From Synechococcus sp. CC9605 (lineage in GTDB: Bacteria; Cyanobacteriota; Cyanobacteriia; PCC-6307; Cyanobiaceae), in NCBI RefSeq assembly GCF_000012625.1, contig NC_007516.1, positions 1,054,001-1,118,000 of the forward strand: DNA of 64,000 bases, given 5' to 3'. Made by a program: the position numbers and the translations under genes. This document shows, piece after piece, positions 57,326 through 64,000 of this stretch (positions are counted from its first letter, which is position 1; each line of letters opens with the position of its first letter). The notes beneath the pieces were generated by a model, which ran no database searches, was not told the DNA's origin, and worked only from the letters and a program-made list of their open reading frames with translations.

Positions 57326-57339
57326 TGCACAGTTGATCC

Positions 57340-58164
57340 ATGGGTTTCTCCGGACATCACGCCCGCAAGCGTTTCGGTCAGCACTGGTTGCTGGACGAAT
57401 CCGTGCTGCAACGAATCATCGAAGCCGCTGATCTGCAGTCCACCGATCGGGTGCTGGAGGTGGGGCCCGGTCGCGGGGCGTTGACCGAGCGTCTGCTGGC
57501 CGCGGGGCTGAAGGCGGTGCATGCGATTGAGCTCGACCGCGATCTGGTGCAAGGCCTTCGGGACCGTTTTGTGGTTCAGCCTGGGTTCAGCCTCCATCAA
57601 GGTGATGTTCTTGAAGCCCCACTGGAATTAAGTGATGGCCGCATCGCCGACAAGGTGGTGGCCAACATCCCTTACAACATCACCGGCCCACTGCTGGAGC
57701 GGTTGGTGGGCCGACTGGACCGGCCGGTGGATCCGCCCTACCAACGGCTTGTGTTGCTGGTGCAGAAAGAGGTGGCTGAACGGATTCGTGCCCGGCCTGG
57801 CCACAGCAGCTTCAGCGCCCTGAGTGTGCGCATGCAGTTGCTGGCCCGGTGCCATTCGGTGTGTCCGGTGCCGCCGCGCTGTTTCCAGCCGCCACCAAAG
57901 GTGCAATCGGAAGTGATCTGCCTGGAGCCCTTGCCGGCCTCGGAGCGGGTTATGCCGGACCTGGCCGCTCGGGTGGAATCGCTGCTGAAGCAGGCGTTTC
58001 TGGCGCGGCGCAAGATGTTGCGCAACACCCTGGCGGGTGTGGCTGAGCCAAACCGCTTGAAGGATCTTGCGGCCTCTGCGGGTTTCAGCCTGCAGCAACG
58101 GCCCCAGGAACTCGCGCCCGCCACCTGGGTCGCCCTGGCCAGGGGTTTGAATCGGGGCGACTGA
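57340..58164 (+). CDS. rsmA: 16S rRNA adenine dimethyltransferase (RsmA/KsgA)
   Basis: A 274-residue enzyme that dimethylates A1518 and A1519 in 16S rRNA. SAM motif VLEVGPGRGALTERLL (from residue 38), VVANIPYNITGPLL (target-A site NIPY) and the C-terminal LLKQAFLARRKMLRNTL confirm the family. ATG at 57340. The next gene starts 9 bases after its stop. Confidence 0.96.
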   Translation: MGFSGHHARKRFGQHWLLDESVLQRIIEAADLQSTDRVLEVGPGRGALTERLLAAGLKAVHAIELDRDLVQGLRDRFVVQPGFSLHQGDVLEAPLELSDGRIADKVVANIPYNITGPLLERLVGRLDRPVDPPYQRLVLLVQKEVAERIRARPGHSSFSALSVRMQLLARCHSVCPVPPRCFQPPPKVQSEVICLEPLPASERVMPDLAARVESLLKQAFLARRKMLRNTLAGVAEPNRLKDLAASAGFSLQQRPQELAPATWVALARGLNRGD

Positions 58165-58173
58165 ACAACCACC

Positions 58174-59097
58174 ATGATCACGGTGTCGGCCCCGGCCAAA
58201 GTCAACCTGCACCTAGAGGTCCTGGGGCTGCGCTCGGACGGTTTCCATGAGCTGGCCATGGTGATGCAGAGCATCGACTTGGCGGATCGCCTGAGCTTTC
58301 AGAACACCGCCGATGCACAACTCAGCCTCACCTGCGATGACGCCAGCCTCAGCGTCGGCGACGACAACCTGATCCTCCGGGCCGCCCAGTTGCTGCGGGA
58401 CCGTTCGGGTTTTAGTGAATTGGGGGCGTCAATTCATCTGGAGAAGCGCATCCCTATCGGTGCTGGCCTGGCTGGTGGCTCCAGCGACGGCGCCGCGGCA
58501 CTGGTAGGTCTGAATGCTCTGTGGGGCTTGGGCCACAGCACCGCGGATCTGGAGCGAATGGCCGCTGAGCTCGGTTCAGACATGCCCTTCTGTGTGGCCG
58601 GAGGATGTCAGCTCTGCTTCGGGCGAGGCGAACAACTGGAAGCCGTGCCGCCAACGCCCCAACCCTTGGCGGTGCTCTTGGTCAAAGACCCCACGGTGAG
58701 CGTCTCAACGCCCTGGGCCTACAAGCGTTGCCGCGAGCTCAAGCAATCCCACTACCTCGCTGATGAGGCGGCTTTTGAACAACGCCGGCAAGCCTTGCGC
58801 AGCGTTGATTGGCTCCAGCCATTGCGCAGCGATTTGCCACCTCCTTTGCGCAATGACCTGCAGGACGTGGTGGCGCCCGAAACAGCTGCGGTGCGTTCGG
58901 CGCTCGATTTGTTGGACAGCGTTCCCCAAAGCTTGGCGGTGGCCATGAGCGGTTCTGGACCCAGTTGCTTCGGGCTGTTCTCCGATCTGGCGTCGTGCCG
59001 CCATGCGCAGGATCAGCTTGCTACCCAGCTGGAGCGTGCCGGCCTGAAGGCCTGGTCTTGCGCCCTCCGCAGCGATGGCGTGAGGATCGAGGCATGA
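58174..59097 (+). CDS. ispE: 4-diphosphocytidyl-2-C-methyl-D-erythritol kinase
   Basis: A 307-residue GHMP kinase of the MEP isoprenoid pathway. Lys9 ([12 protein letters not shown]), the ATP loop [17 protein letters not shown] (about 94-110) with Asp105, and the late [13 protein letters not shown] are conserved. It is next to rsmA as in many bacteria. The stop overlaps the ATG of the next gene. Confidence 0.96.
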   Translation: MITVSAPAKVNLHLEVLGLRSDGFHELAMVMQSIDLADRLSFQNTADAQLSLTCDDASLSVGDDNLILRAAQLLRDRSGFSELGASIHLEKRIPIGAGLAGGSSDGAAALVGLNALWGLGHSTADLERMAAELGSDMPFCVAGGCQLCFGRGEQLEAVPPTPQPLAVLLVKDPTVSVSTPWAYKRCRELKQSHYLADEAAFEQRRQALRSVDWLQPLRSDLPPPLRNDLQDVVAPETAAVRSALDLLDSVPQSLAVAMSGSGPSCFGLFSDLASCRHAQDQLATQLERAGLKAWSCALRSDGVRIEA

Positions 59098-59411
59098 CTG
59101 ATGTCCCCACACCAGAGAGCCCCGAACCACGGGATCCGCGCAAAGGTCCGCTCAGTTTTCTCTCCGGAGCCCTGACGGCTGGGCTTTTGGCCTGGCTGGC
59201 CCTGGGGTTAAGTCGGCGGATGGTGGTGTACTTCGCCGTTCATCCCCCGCACTACAGCTCGCCGATTGCCCAAAACATCGCCGTCACCCTCAAGACCCTG
59301 CTGGTGGGTTTGTCCTTCCTGGCCACCTTCAGCACTGCTTTTGTGGCCCTCGGCCTGACCCTGGTGTTTCTTCGCAGTCTCTTTACGGCTCGCGATCAGA
59401 ACCCTGCCTAG
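59094..59411 (+). CDS. DUF3082-like membrane protein
   Basis: A 105-residue two-to-three-helix protein (ATG 59094 overlapping the ispE stop). The helices are [38 protein letters not shown] and [15 protein letters not shown]. It resembles DUF3082 of cyanobacteria and chloroplasts; I am only moderately sure of the family number. Function unknown. Confidence 0.72.
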   Translation: MTDVPTPESPEPRDPRKGPLSFLSGALTAGLLAWLALGLSRRMVVYFAVHPPHYSSPIAQNIAVTLKTLLVGLSFLATFSTAFVALGLTLVFLRSLFTARDQNPA

Positions 59412-59435
59412 CATCCGCTCATTGCCAGGGTTCGG

Positions 59436-59531
59436 ATGACGCCCCACGACCTCGGCCAGCTGGCTTTGCTGCTGTCTCCGGCCATGCTGCTTTCAGTGTT
59501 GTTGCTGTTCACTTTCGCTGCTGGCGGTTGA
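59436..59531 (+). CDS. 31-residue single-helix membrane mini-protein
   Basis: An ATG-to-TGA frame of 31 residues: a short polar N-terminus (MTPHDLGQ) followed by one hydrophobic helix (LALLLSPAMLLSVLLLFTFA). It lies 24 bases after the DUF3082-like gene and 62 bases before pdhB, on the same strand. The size and shape are like small thylakoid subunits, but I do not recognise it as any named one. Too short for ordinary gene callers. Confidence 0.45.
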   Translation: MTPHDLGQLALLLSPAMLLSVLLLFTFAAGG

Positions 59532-59593
59532 CCCTGCGCTGACTGAGATAGCTTGGCCTCACCACCCGGATAGGCCGGGATCACTGTGACGCC

Positions 59594-60577
59594 GTGGCAG
59601 GAACACTTCTCTTCAACGCCCTTCGGGAAGCCATCGACGAGGAGATGGGGAGAGACCCCCACGTCTGCGTGATGGGGGAGGACGTCGGTCATTACGGCGG
59701 CAGCTACAAGGTCACCAAGGATCTGGCGGAGAAATACGGCGATCTCAGGGTGCTCGACACACCAATTGCTGAGAACGGCTTCACCGGAATGGCGGTTGGT
59801 GCGGCGATGACCGGTCTCCGGCCGATCGTTGAGGGCATGAACATGGGCTTCCTGCTCCTGGCCTTCAACCAGATCTCCAACAACATGGGGATGCTCCGCT
59901 ACACCAGCGGGGGCAACTTCACCATTCCCACCGTGGTGCGCGGCCCCGGCGGTGTTGGGCGTCAGCTTGGTGCTGAGCACAGCCAACGGCTTGAGGCCTA
60001 CTTCCATGCTGTTCCCGGCATCAAGATCGTGGCATGCAGCACGCCCACCAATGCCAAAGGCCTGATGAAGGCCGCGATTCGCGACAACAATCCTGTGCTC
60101 TTCTTCGAGCACGTCCTGCTGTATAACCTCAGCGAGGAGCTCCCCGAAGGCGACTACACCTGTGCCCTCGACCAGGCGGATCTGGTGAAGGAAGGAACCG
60201 ATGTGACGATCCTCACCTACTCCCGGATGCGTCATCACTGCCTCAAGGCTGTGGAGCAACTGGAGGCAGAGGGTGTGAGCGTTGAACTGATCGATCTGAT
60301 CAGCCTCAAGCCCTTCGACATGGAGACAATCAGCCGCTCCATCCGCAAGACCAACAAGGTGATCGTGGTGGAGGAATGCATGAAGACCGGCGGCATCGGA
60401 GCCGAGTTGATTGCGCTGATCACCGAGCAGTGCTTCGACGACCTGGATGCCCGGCCTGTGCGTCTTTCCAGTCAGGACATCCCCACCCCTTACAACGGTT
60501 CTCTGGAGAACCTCACGATCATTCAGCCGCATCAGATCGTTGAGGCGGCTCAGGCGTTGGTCAACAAGGGCATCTGA
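59594..60577 (+). CDS. pdhB: Pyruvate dehydrogenase E1 beta subunit
   Basis: A 327-residue beta chain of the E1 heterotetramer. [42 protein letters not shown] and [12 protein letters not shown] are family signatures. The start is GTG at 59594 ([12 protein letters not shown]). The alpha chain is elsewhere. It ends five bases before secD. Confidence 0.96.
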   Translation: MAGTLLFNALREAIDEEMGRDPHVCVMGEDVGHYGGSYKVTKDLAEKYGDLRVLDTPIAENGFTGMAVGAAMTGLRPIVEGMNMGFLLLAFNQISNNMGMLRYTSGGNFTIPTVVRGPGGVGRQLGAEHSQRLEAYFHAVPGIKIVACSTPTNAKGLMKAAIRDNNPVLFFEHVLLYNLSEELPEGDYTCALDQADLVKEGTDVTILTYSRMRHHCLKAVEQLEAEGVSVELIDLISLKPFDMETISRSIRKTNKVIVVEECMKTGGIGAELIALITEQCFDDLDARPVRLSSQDIPTPYNGSLENLTIIQPHQIVEAAQALVNKGI

Positions 60578-60579
60578 CG

Positions 60580-62064
60580 TTGATGGCGCGTTATCAGGGT
60601 TGGTTTGCCCTTGTTCTTGCCCTGGCGATCGGCGCTGGGATGTTTTTGGTTCGTACGCCGCTGGAACTGGGCCTCGACCTACGGGGCGGCAGTCAGCTCA
60701 CCGTTGAAGTGAAGCCAGCCGGCGAGATCACCCGGGTTGGCGCCGAAGAGATGGAAGCGGTGAAAGCCGTGCTCGATCGTCGGGTCAACGGTCTTGGTGT
60801 GGCTGAGTCCACCCTGCAGACGGTGGGTGAGTCGCAGCTGGTGTTGCAGCTCCCCGGCGAGCAGGATCCCACCGCCGCCGCGCGGGTTCTGGGCGATACG
60901 GCCCTGCTCGAGTTTCGTGCCCAAAAGTCCGACACCGAGGCTGAGTTCCGTGGGCTGAGGCAGCTCCGTTCCCAGGTGGAAGCGATCCTCAGGTTGCGTG
61001 AGGATCAGATCCGCCGTGGTGAGACCCCGGAACCACTGGATCTTGACCAGCTGAAGTCAACCCAGCAGACCCTGGGTCTTGATGGCCAGGCCAGTACAGA
61101 GGAGGAGCAGCTGCGTCAGCTTCTGAACAAAGTTGATTCCGATCTGCTCACGATGCTTGAGCCGGCAGCTCTGACGGGCAAGCAGCTGGTGACAGCAGGC
61201 CGCCAACCGCTCCAGAATAATCCGAACAACTGGGAGGTGACCCTCAATTTCGATGGTGAGGGTGCTGAGGCCTTCGCTGATCTCACCAAATCGATTGCTG
61301 GTACCGACCGGTTGCTGGCCATCACCTTGGACGATCAGCTGATCAGTGCCGCCAGCGTTGGCCCCCAGTTCAAAAGCGCAGGAATCTCAGGTGGAGCAGC
61401 CACCATTAGTGGCAATTTCAGCGCCGAAACGGCCCGTGAGCTGGAGGTGAAGCTGCGCGGCGGCTCCCTGCCCCTCCCGGTTGAAGTGATCGAGGTCCGC
61501 ACCATCGGGCCCACTTTGGGAGCAGAGAACATCCGCCGCAGCCTGGTGGCTTCCCTCTCGGGTCTGGCTCTGGTGGCGGTGTTCATGGTGGTGGCCTATC
61601 GCCTGCCGGGGGCGGTGGCCGTGATGGCCCTGAGCCTTTATGCCCTGTTCAACCTGGCGGTGTACGCCTTGATTCCGGTCACCCTCACGTTGCCGGGAAT
61701 CGCTGGTTTCATTCTTTCAATCGGCATGGCCGTGGATGCCAATGTGCTGATTTTTGAGCGGATCAAGGACGAATTACGGCGGGGCAACACCTTGATCCGG
61801 TCGATCGATACAGGCTTCTCTGAAGCCTTTTCATCGATCGTTGATGGTCACCTGACCACGTTGATCAGCTGCGCAGCTCTGTTCTTCCTCGGCACCGGCC
61901 TGGTCAAGGGCTTTGCCGCGACCCTGGGCATTGGTGTTCTGCTGAGTTTGTTCACGGCCCTGACGTGCACCCGCACCCTGCTTCGTTTCCTGATGGGCTA
62001 CGCCGGTCTGCGTCGTGCCAGCAATTTTCTGCCCACCTGGCAACTTCCTTCCCCCACCGCCTGA
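60580..62064 (+). CDS. secD: SecD, protein-export membrane subunit
   Basis: A 494-residue RND-type protein that drives late export with SecYEG (start TTG 60580 or ATG 60583). Helix 1 is WFALVLALAIGAGMFLV, followed by a long periplasmic loop (LDLRGGSQLTVEV to FNGEGAEAFADLTK-type region) and five helices ending with the DANVLIFERIKDEL motif. It is followed by secF three bases later. Confidence 0.95.
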   Translation: MMARYQGWFALVLALAIGAGMFLVRTPLELGLDLRGGSQLTVEVKPAGEITRVGAEEMEAVKAVLDRRVNGLGVAESTLQTVGESQLVLQLPGEQDPTAAARVLGDTALLEFRAQKSDTEAEFRGLRQLRSQVEAILRLREDQIRRGETPEPLDLDQLKSTQQTLGLDGQASTEEEQLRQLLNKVDSDLLTMLEPAALTGKQLVTAGRQPLQNNPNNWEVTLNFDGEGAEAFADLTKSIAGTDRLLAITLDDQLISAASVGPQFKSAGISGGAATISGNFSAETARELEVKLRGGSLPLPVEVIEVRTIGPTLGAENIRRSLVASLSGLALVAVFMVVAYRLPGAVAVMALSLYALFNLAVYALIPVTLTLPGIAGFILSIGMAVDANVLIFERIKDELRRGNTLIRSIDTGFSEAFSSIVDGHLTTLISCAALFFLGTGLVKGFAATLGIGVLLSLFTALTCTRTLLRFLMGYAGLRRASNFLPTWQLPSPTA

Positions 62065-62067
62065 ACC

Positions 62068-63057
62068 ATGACTGAAGCTTCGTCATCGGCACAAGCGGCC
62101 ACGGTCCTCAGCCTGCGCTGGTCCCTCAGCAGCATGCGCCGCAAGGTGTGGCTGATCTCTGGTCTAGTGGTTCTGATCAGCCTGTTGGGCTTGTTGCTCA
62201 GTTGGTTGGACCCTGCGATTCATGCTCCCCTCCGTCCGGGTCTGGATTTCACCGGCGGCACACAGATCCAACTGGAACGCCGTTGTGATGACGCCTGCGC
62301 TGAGCTCAAGGCGATTGATGTCTCGGATGTGATCCGCAGCCTGGAGCTGCCTCAGGAGGCGGGCCAACCTCTCCCCAACCTGGGCGCTCCCCGGGTGCAG
62401 CTTCTGGATGGCGGTCAGTCGTTGTTGCTGCGCCTGCCAACGTTGTCGGCTGCCCAGGGCCAAGCGGTGATTGAGGCGGTTGAACCCGTTGCAGGGCCGT
62501 TCCTCTCCGGTGGTCAATCGGTCGACACGATCGGGCCGAGCCTGGGCAAGCAACTGCTGCGCAGCAGCTTGATCTCTCTGTTGGTGGCGTTTGGGGGTAT
62601 TGCGGCCTACATCAGCTTCCGCTACGACCGCCGCTACTCCTTTCTTGCTCTGGTGGCGCTGGCCCATGACGTGGCGATCGTCTGTGGTGTCTTTGCCTGG
62701 CTCGGAGTTGTGCTTCAGCTGGAGGTGGACAGCCTGTTTGCGGTTTCACTGCTGACGATTGCCGGGTATTCGGTGAACGACACGGTGGTGGTCTTCGATC
62801 GCATCCGCGAACGCAGCAAGGACGCCCCCGATCTGCCGCTCTCACTGCAGGTGGATCAAGCGGTTTCCGCCACATTGACCCGCACGCTTTACACCAGCGG
62901 AACCACCTTGCTGCCTCTCTTGGCGCTCGTGTTTTTCGGTGGAGCAACGCTCTATTGGTTTGCGATCGCCCTTGCCCTCGGGGTTGTCGTTGGTTCCTGG
63001 TCGAGCATTGCCCTGGCACCGTCGCTGCTCACGCTCTGGGACCGCTCCCTTGACTAA
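62068..63057 (+). CDS. secF: SecF, protein-export membrane subunit
   Basis: A 329-residue partner of SecD with a six-helix RND core. SLLTIAGYSVNDTVVVFDRIRER contains the family Asp/Arg pair; RPGLDFTGGTQIQLE opens the periplasmic domain. ATG at 62068. It overlaps the next small gene by eight bases. Confidence 0.95.
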   Translation: MTEASSSAQAATVLSLRWSLSSMRRKVWLISGLVVLISLLGLLLSWLDPAIHAPLRPGLDFTGGTQIQLERRCDDACAELKAIDVSDVIRSLELPQEAGQPLPNLGAPRVQLLDGGQSLLLRLPTLSAAQGQAVIEAVEPVAGPFLSGGQSVDTIGPSLGKQLLRSSLISLLVAFGGIAAYISFRYDRRYSFLALVALAHDVAIVCGVFAWLGVVLQLEVDSLFAVSLLTIAGYSVNDTVVVFDRIRERSKDAPDLPLSLQVDQAVSATLTRTLYTSGTTLLPLLALVFFGGATLYWFAIALALGVVVGSWSSIALAPSLLTLWDRSLD

Positions 63058-63274
63058 TGCCAAGGGTGGTGAATCAGAACGGAGACGCCGTGCTGTCCCA
63101 GCCCGTTGGTTCCCGATTCTGTTGATCCTGCTGGCTCTCGGTGATCTGCGCACCGAAGTCCTGCTGCTCAGTGATCAGTTCACCGTCACAGGGCTTGGTT
63201 ATGCCATTCGGCATCATCAGCTTGCTGTAGTGGTCTTGCTCGGTTCCAGCTCCCTCTGGCGTCGTTTCGGTTAA
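63050..63274 (+). CDS. Conserved small membrane protein after secF
   Basis: A 74-residue protein starting at TTG 63050, overlapping secF by eight bases. After a basic start (KGGESERRRR) it has two hydrophobic segments (WFPILLILLALGDL and LAVVVLLGSS). Similar small genes follow secDF in marine cyanobacteria as far as I recall, but I name no family. Confidence 0.55.
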   Translation: MTNAKGGESERRRRAVPARWFPILLILLALGDLRTEVLLLSDQFTVTGLGYAIRHHQLAVVVLLGSSSLWRRFG

Positions 63275-63507
63275 CGCTTTGTGCTGTTGCCGAATTCATG
63301 CCAGATCGAATCCCAGGTGCGTTGTTTGACCTCCGCATTCCATTGCCCCTGGCTGTGGGTGGAGGCCCACCACGATTCGAACAGGTCGTGGGCTTCCTCG
63401 TGCAACAACTCAGGGTCCAGATTCTCGCGAACCAACTGCATCACGGCCTGCCTCAGTTCCTCGTAACGGGAGAAATTGAAGATGACGTCCAAGCCTGTTC
63501 GTCTCAA
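63271..63507 (-). CDS. Conserved hypothetical protein
   Basis: A 78-residue acidic cytoplasmic protein (MRRTGLDVIFNFSRYEELRQAV). It is Trp-rich near the C-terminus (ESWWASTHSQGQW). It overlaps the preceding convergent gene by four bases. No function known. Confidence 0.6.
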   Translation of the reverse strand: MRRTGLDVIFNFSRYEELRQAVMQLVRENLDPELLHEEAHDLFESWWASTHSQGQWNAEVKQRTWDSIWHEFGNSTKR

Positions 63508-63621
63508 GACCTATTGGACACATTATTGGATTGAAGGGCGTGGAGGTCGCTTTTTCGGTATCGTTATGAACGTCAGTTCTTGGGAAGCCTGAGCTACGAC
63601 ACCTTTGGTTGCTCAGGTTCC

Positions 63622-63801
63622 ATGGAGTTGAATCCTGGTCTCAGCGAGGTGGTCTTCGGCTTGCGTGCTGAGGTAGAAGCTCTGAAGACGCGTTTGAACA
63701 AGATTGAGCGTGGTCAAGAGGTGGCGGTCTCTGCGGCCTATTGGCAAGCGGTTGAGCGGGAGCGTGATTCGAGCGAAAAAAAGAAACGTCACCTGCTCTG
63801 A
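63622..63801 (+). CDS. Small coiled-coil-like hypothetical protein
   Basis: A 59-residue protein (ATG 63622) with heptad-like spacing in EVEALKTRLNKIERGQEVAV and a Lys/Arg-rich C-terminus (ERDSSEKKKRHLL). The upstream frame (63580) adds 14 residues without support. It may be a small regulatory coiled coil. Confidence rests only on composition and spacing. Confidence 0.45.
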   Translation: MELNPGLSEVVFGLRAEVEALKTRLNKIERGQEVAVSAAYWQAVERERDSSEKKKRHLL

Positions 63802-63809
63802 TGTGGTCG

Positions 63810-63840
63810 AAAAAAATGGGACCCTCTCCCAAGAGTCCCA
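63810..63840 (-). terminator. Intrinsic terminator for the minus-strand gene at the right edge
   Basis: TGGGAC pairs with GTCCCA around a short, partly self-pairing loop, followed on the minus strand by a run of seven T (after one A). It lies about 110 bases past the stop of the truncated gene at the right edge. Confidence 0.75.
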
Positions 63841-63950
63841 AGGCTCGACGCGTCGTTCTCACGACTCCGTAAAAATACTCACACAGCGCGGGTCTCAGGT
63901 GTGACCCCTGCTACAGGGTGTTCCGTGGGTTACATCTTTCGAGGACATTG

Positions 63951-64000
63951 TCAGGCCCAGCGGTCCATGATCTGCTGCACCACCACCCGCTGCATCAACA
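63951..64000 (-). CDS. C-terminus of an unidentified protein (truncated by window edge)
   Basis: The last 15 or so codons of a minus-strand gene are seen, ending LMQRVVVQQIMDRWA and then TGA at 63951-63953. The frame is open to the edge and a terminator lies just beyond. Too short to identify. Confidence 0.5.
   Translation of the reverse strand, partial: LMQRVVVQQIMDRWA

Overview
The window looks like chromosome of a marine picocyanobacterium, most likely a Synechococcus of the open-ocean/coastal clade (subcluster 5.1 type). The evidence is high-GC, densely packed coding sequence, phylloquinone (menD-menB) and solanesyl-diphosphate genes, cyanobacteria-restricted families (PAM68, DUF1350, DUF1816, DUF3082-like), a tandem pstS pair followed by a PtrA-type Crp regulator, and a cyanobacterial-type LexA box in front of umuDC. 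The strain cannot be named from the sequence alone. I see no insertion sequence, integrase, CRISPR array or rRNA operon.

Layout. Bases 1-20.9 kb carry housekeeping metabolism: menD (partial), menB, a frameshifted L,D-transpeptidase, glgA, murF, glmU, an MnmC-like methyltransferase, aroA, a UbiD-like decarboxylase, comB, a nitrilase, a cell-wall amidase, murI, sds, acs, prxQ and an exonuclease. Bases 20.9-24.1 kb form a phosphate-stress locus: two tandem pstS paralogues, one lipoprotein-type and one freely secreted, Pho-box-like repeats, ptrA and tRNA-Pro(GGG). Bases 24.1-28.1 kb hold small membrane proteins, msrA, a 540-base gene-poor stretch with a 36-codon secreted mini-ORF and hairpins, and an MsbA-like ABC exporter. 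Bases 28.1-39.7 kb are again housekeeping: trpD with an attenuator-like leader, carA, a STAS protein, Mini-III, RlmB, gatA, dnaE, a PAM68 homologue, rpsO and ruvA.

Bases 39.75-48.27 kb differ sharply. They are AT-rich (about 40% GC on lines counted by hand, against over 60% in flanks), all on the + strand, and mostly overlapping or abutting. They encode an Mrp/Mnh-type cation/proton antiporter complex (C-D-E-F-G-A'-B, without the large MrpA antiporter domain), a K+ channel, a ComA/phosphosulfolactate-synthase-family protein, then an amino-acid-type periplasmic binding protein directly coupled to a DAACS-family Na+ symporter and a small exported protein. With comB at 11.2 kb the strain could in principle make 3-sulfolactate. 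The cluster reads as an ion, osmotic or organic-anion homeostasis module. The binding-protein/symporter pair is my best candidate for an undescribed transport system.

Bases 48.3-64 kb return to high GC: an EamA transporter, dnaG, a LexA-controlled umuDC locus with a divergent unknown gene whose start codon lies inside the LexA box, a 2OG-Fe(II) oxygenase, a DxD glycosyltransferase-like gene, rlmH, a pentapeptide-repeat protein, a yraN gene with a 3' frameshift, rsmA (ksgA), ispE, a 31-residue membrane mini-protein, pdhB, secD-secF and small unknown genes.

Two genes (the L,D-transpeptidase and yraN) carry apparent one-base indels. They may be real decay or assembly errors.
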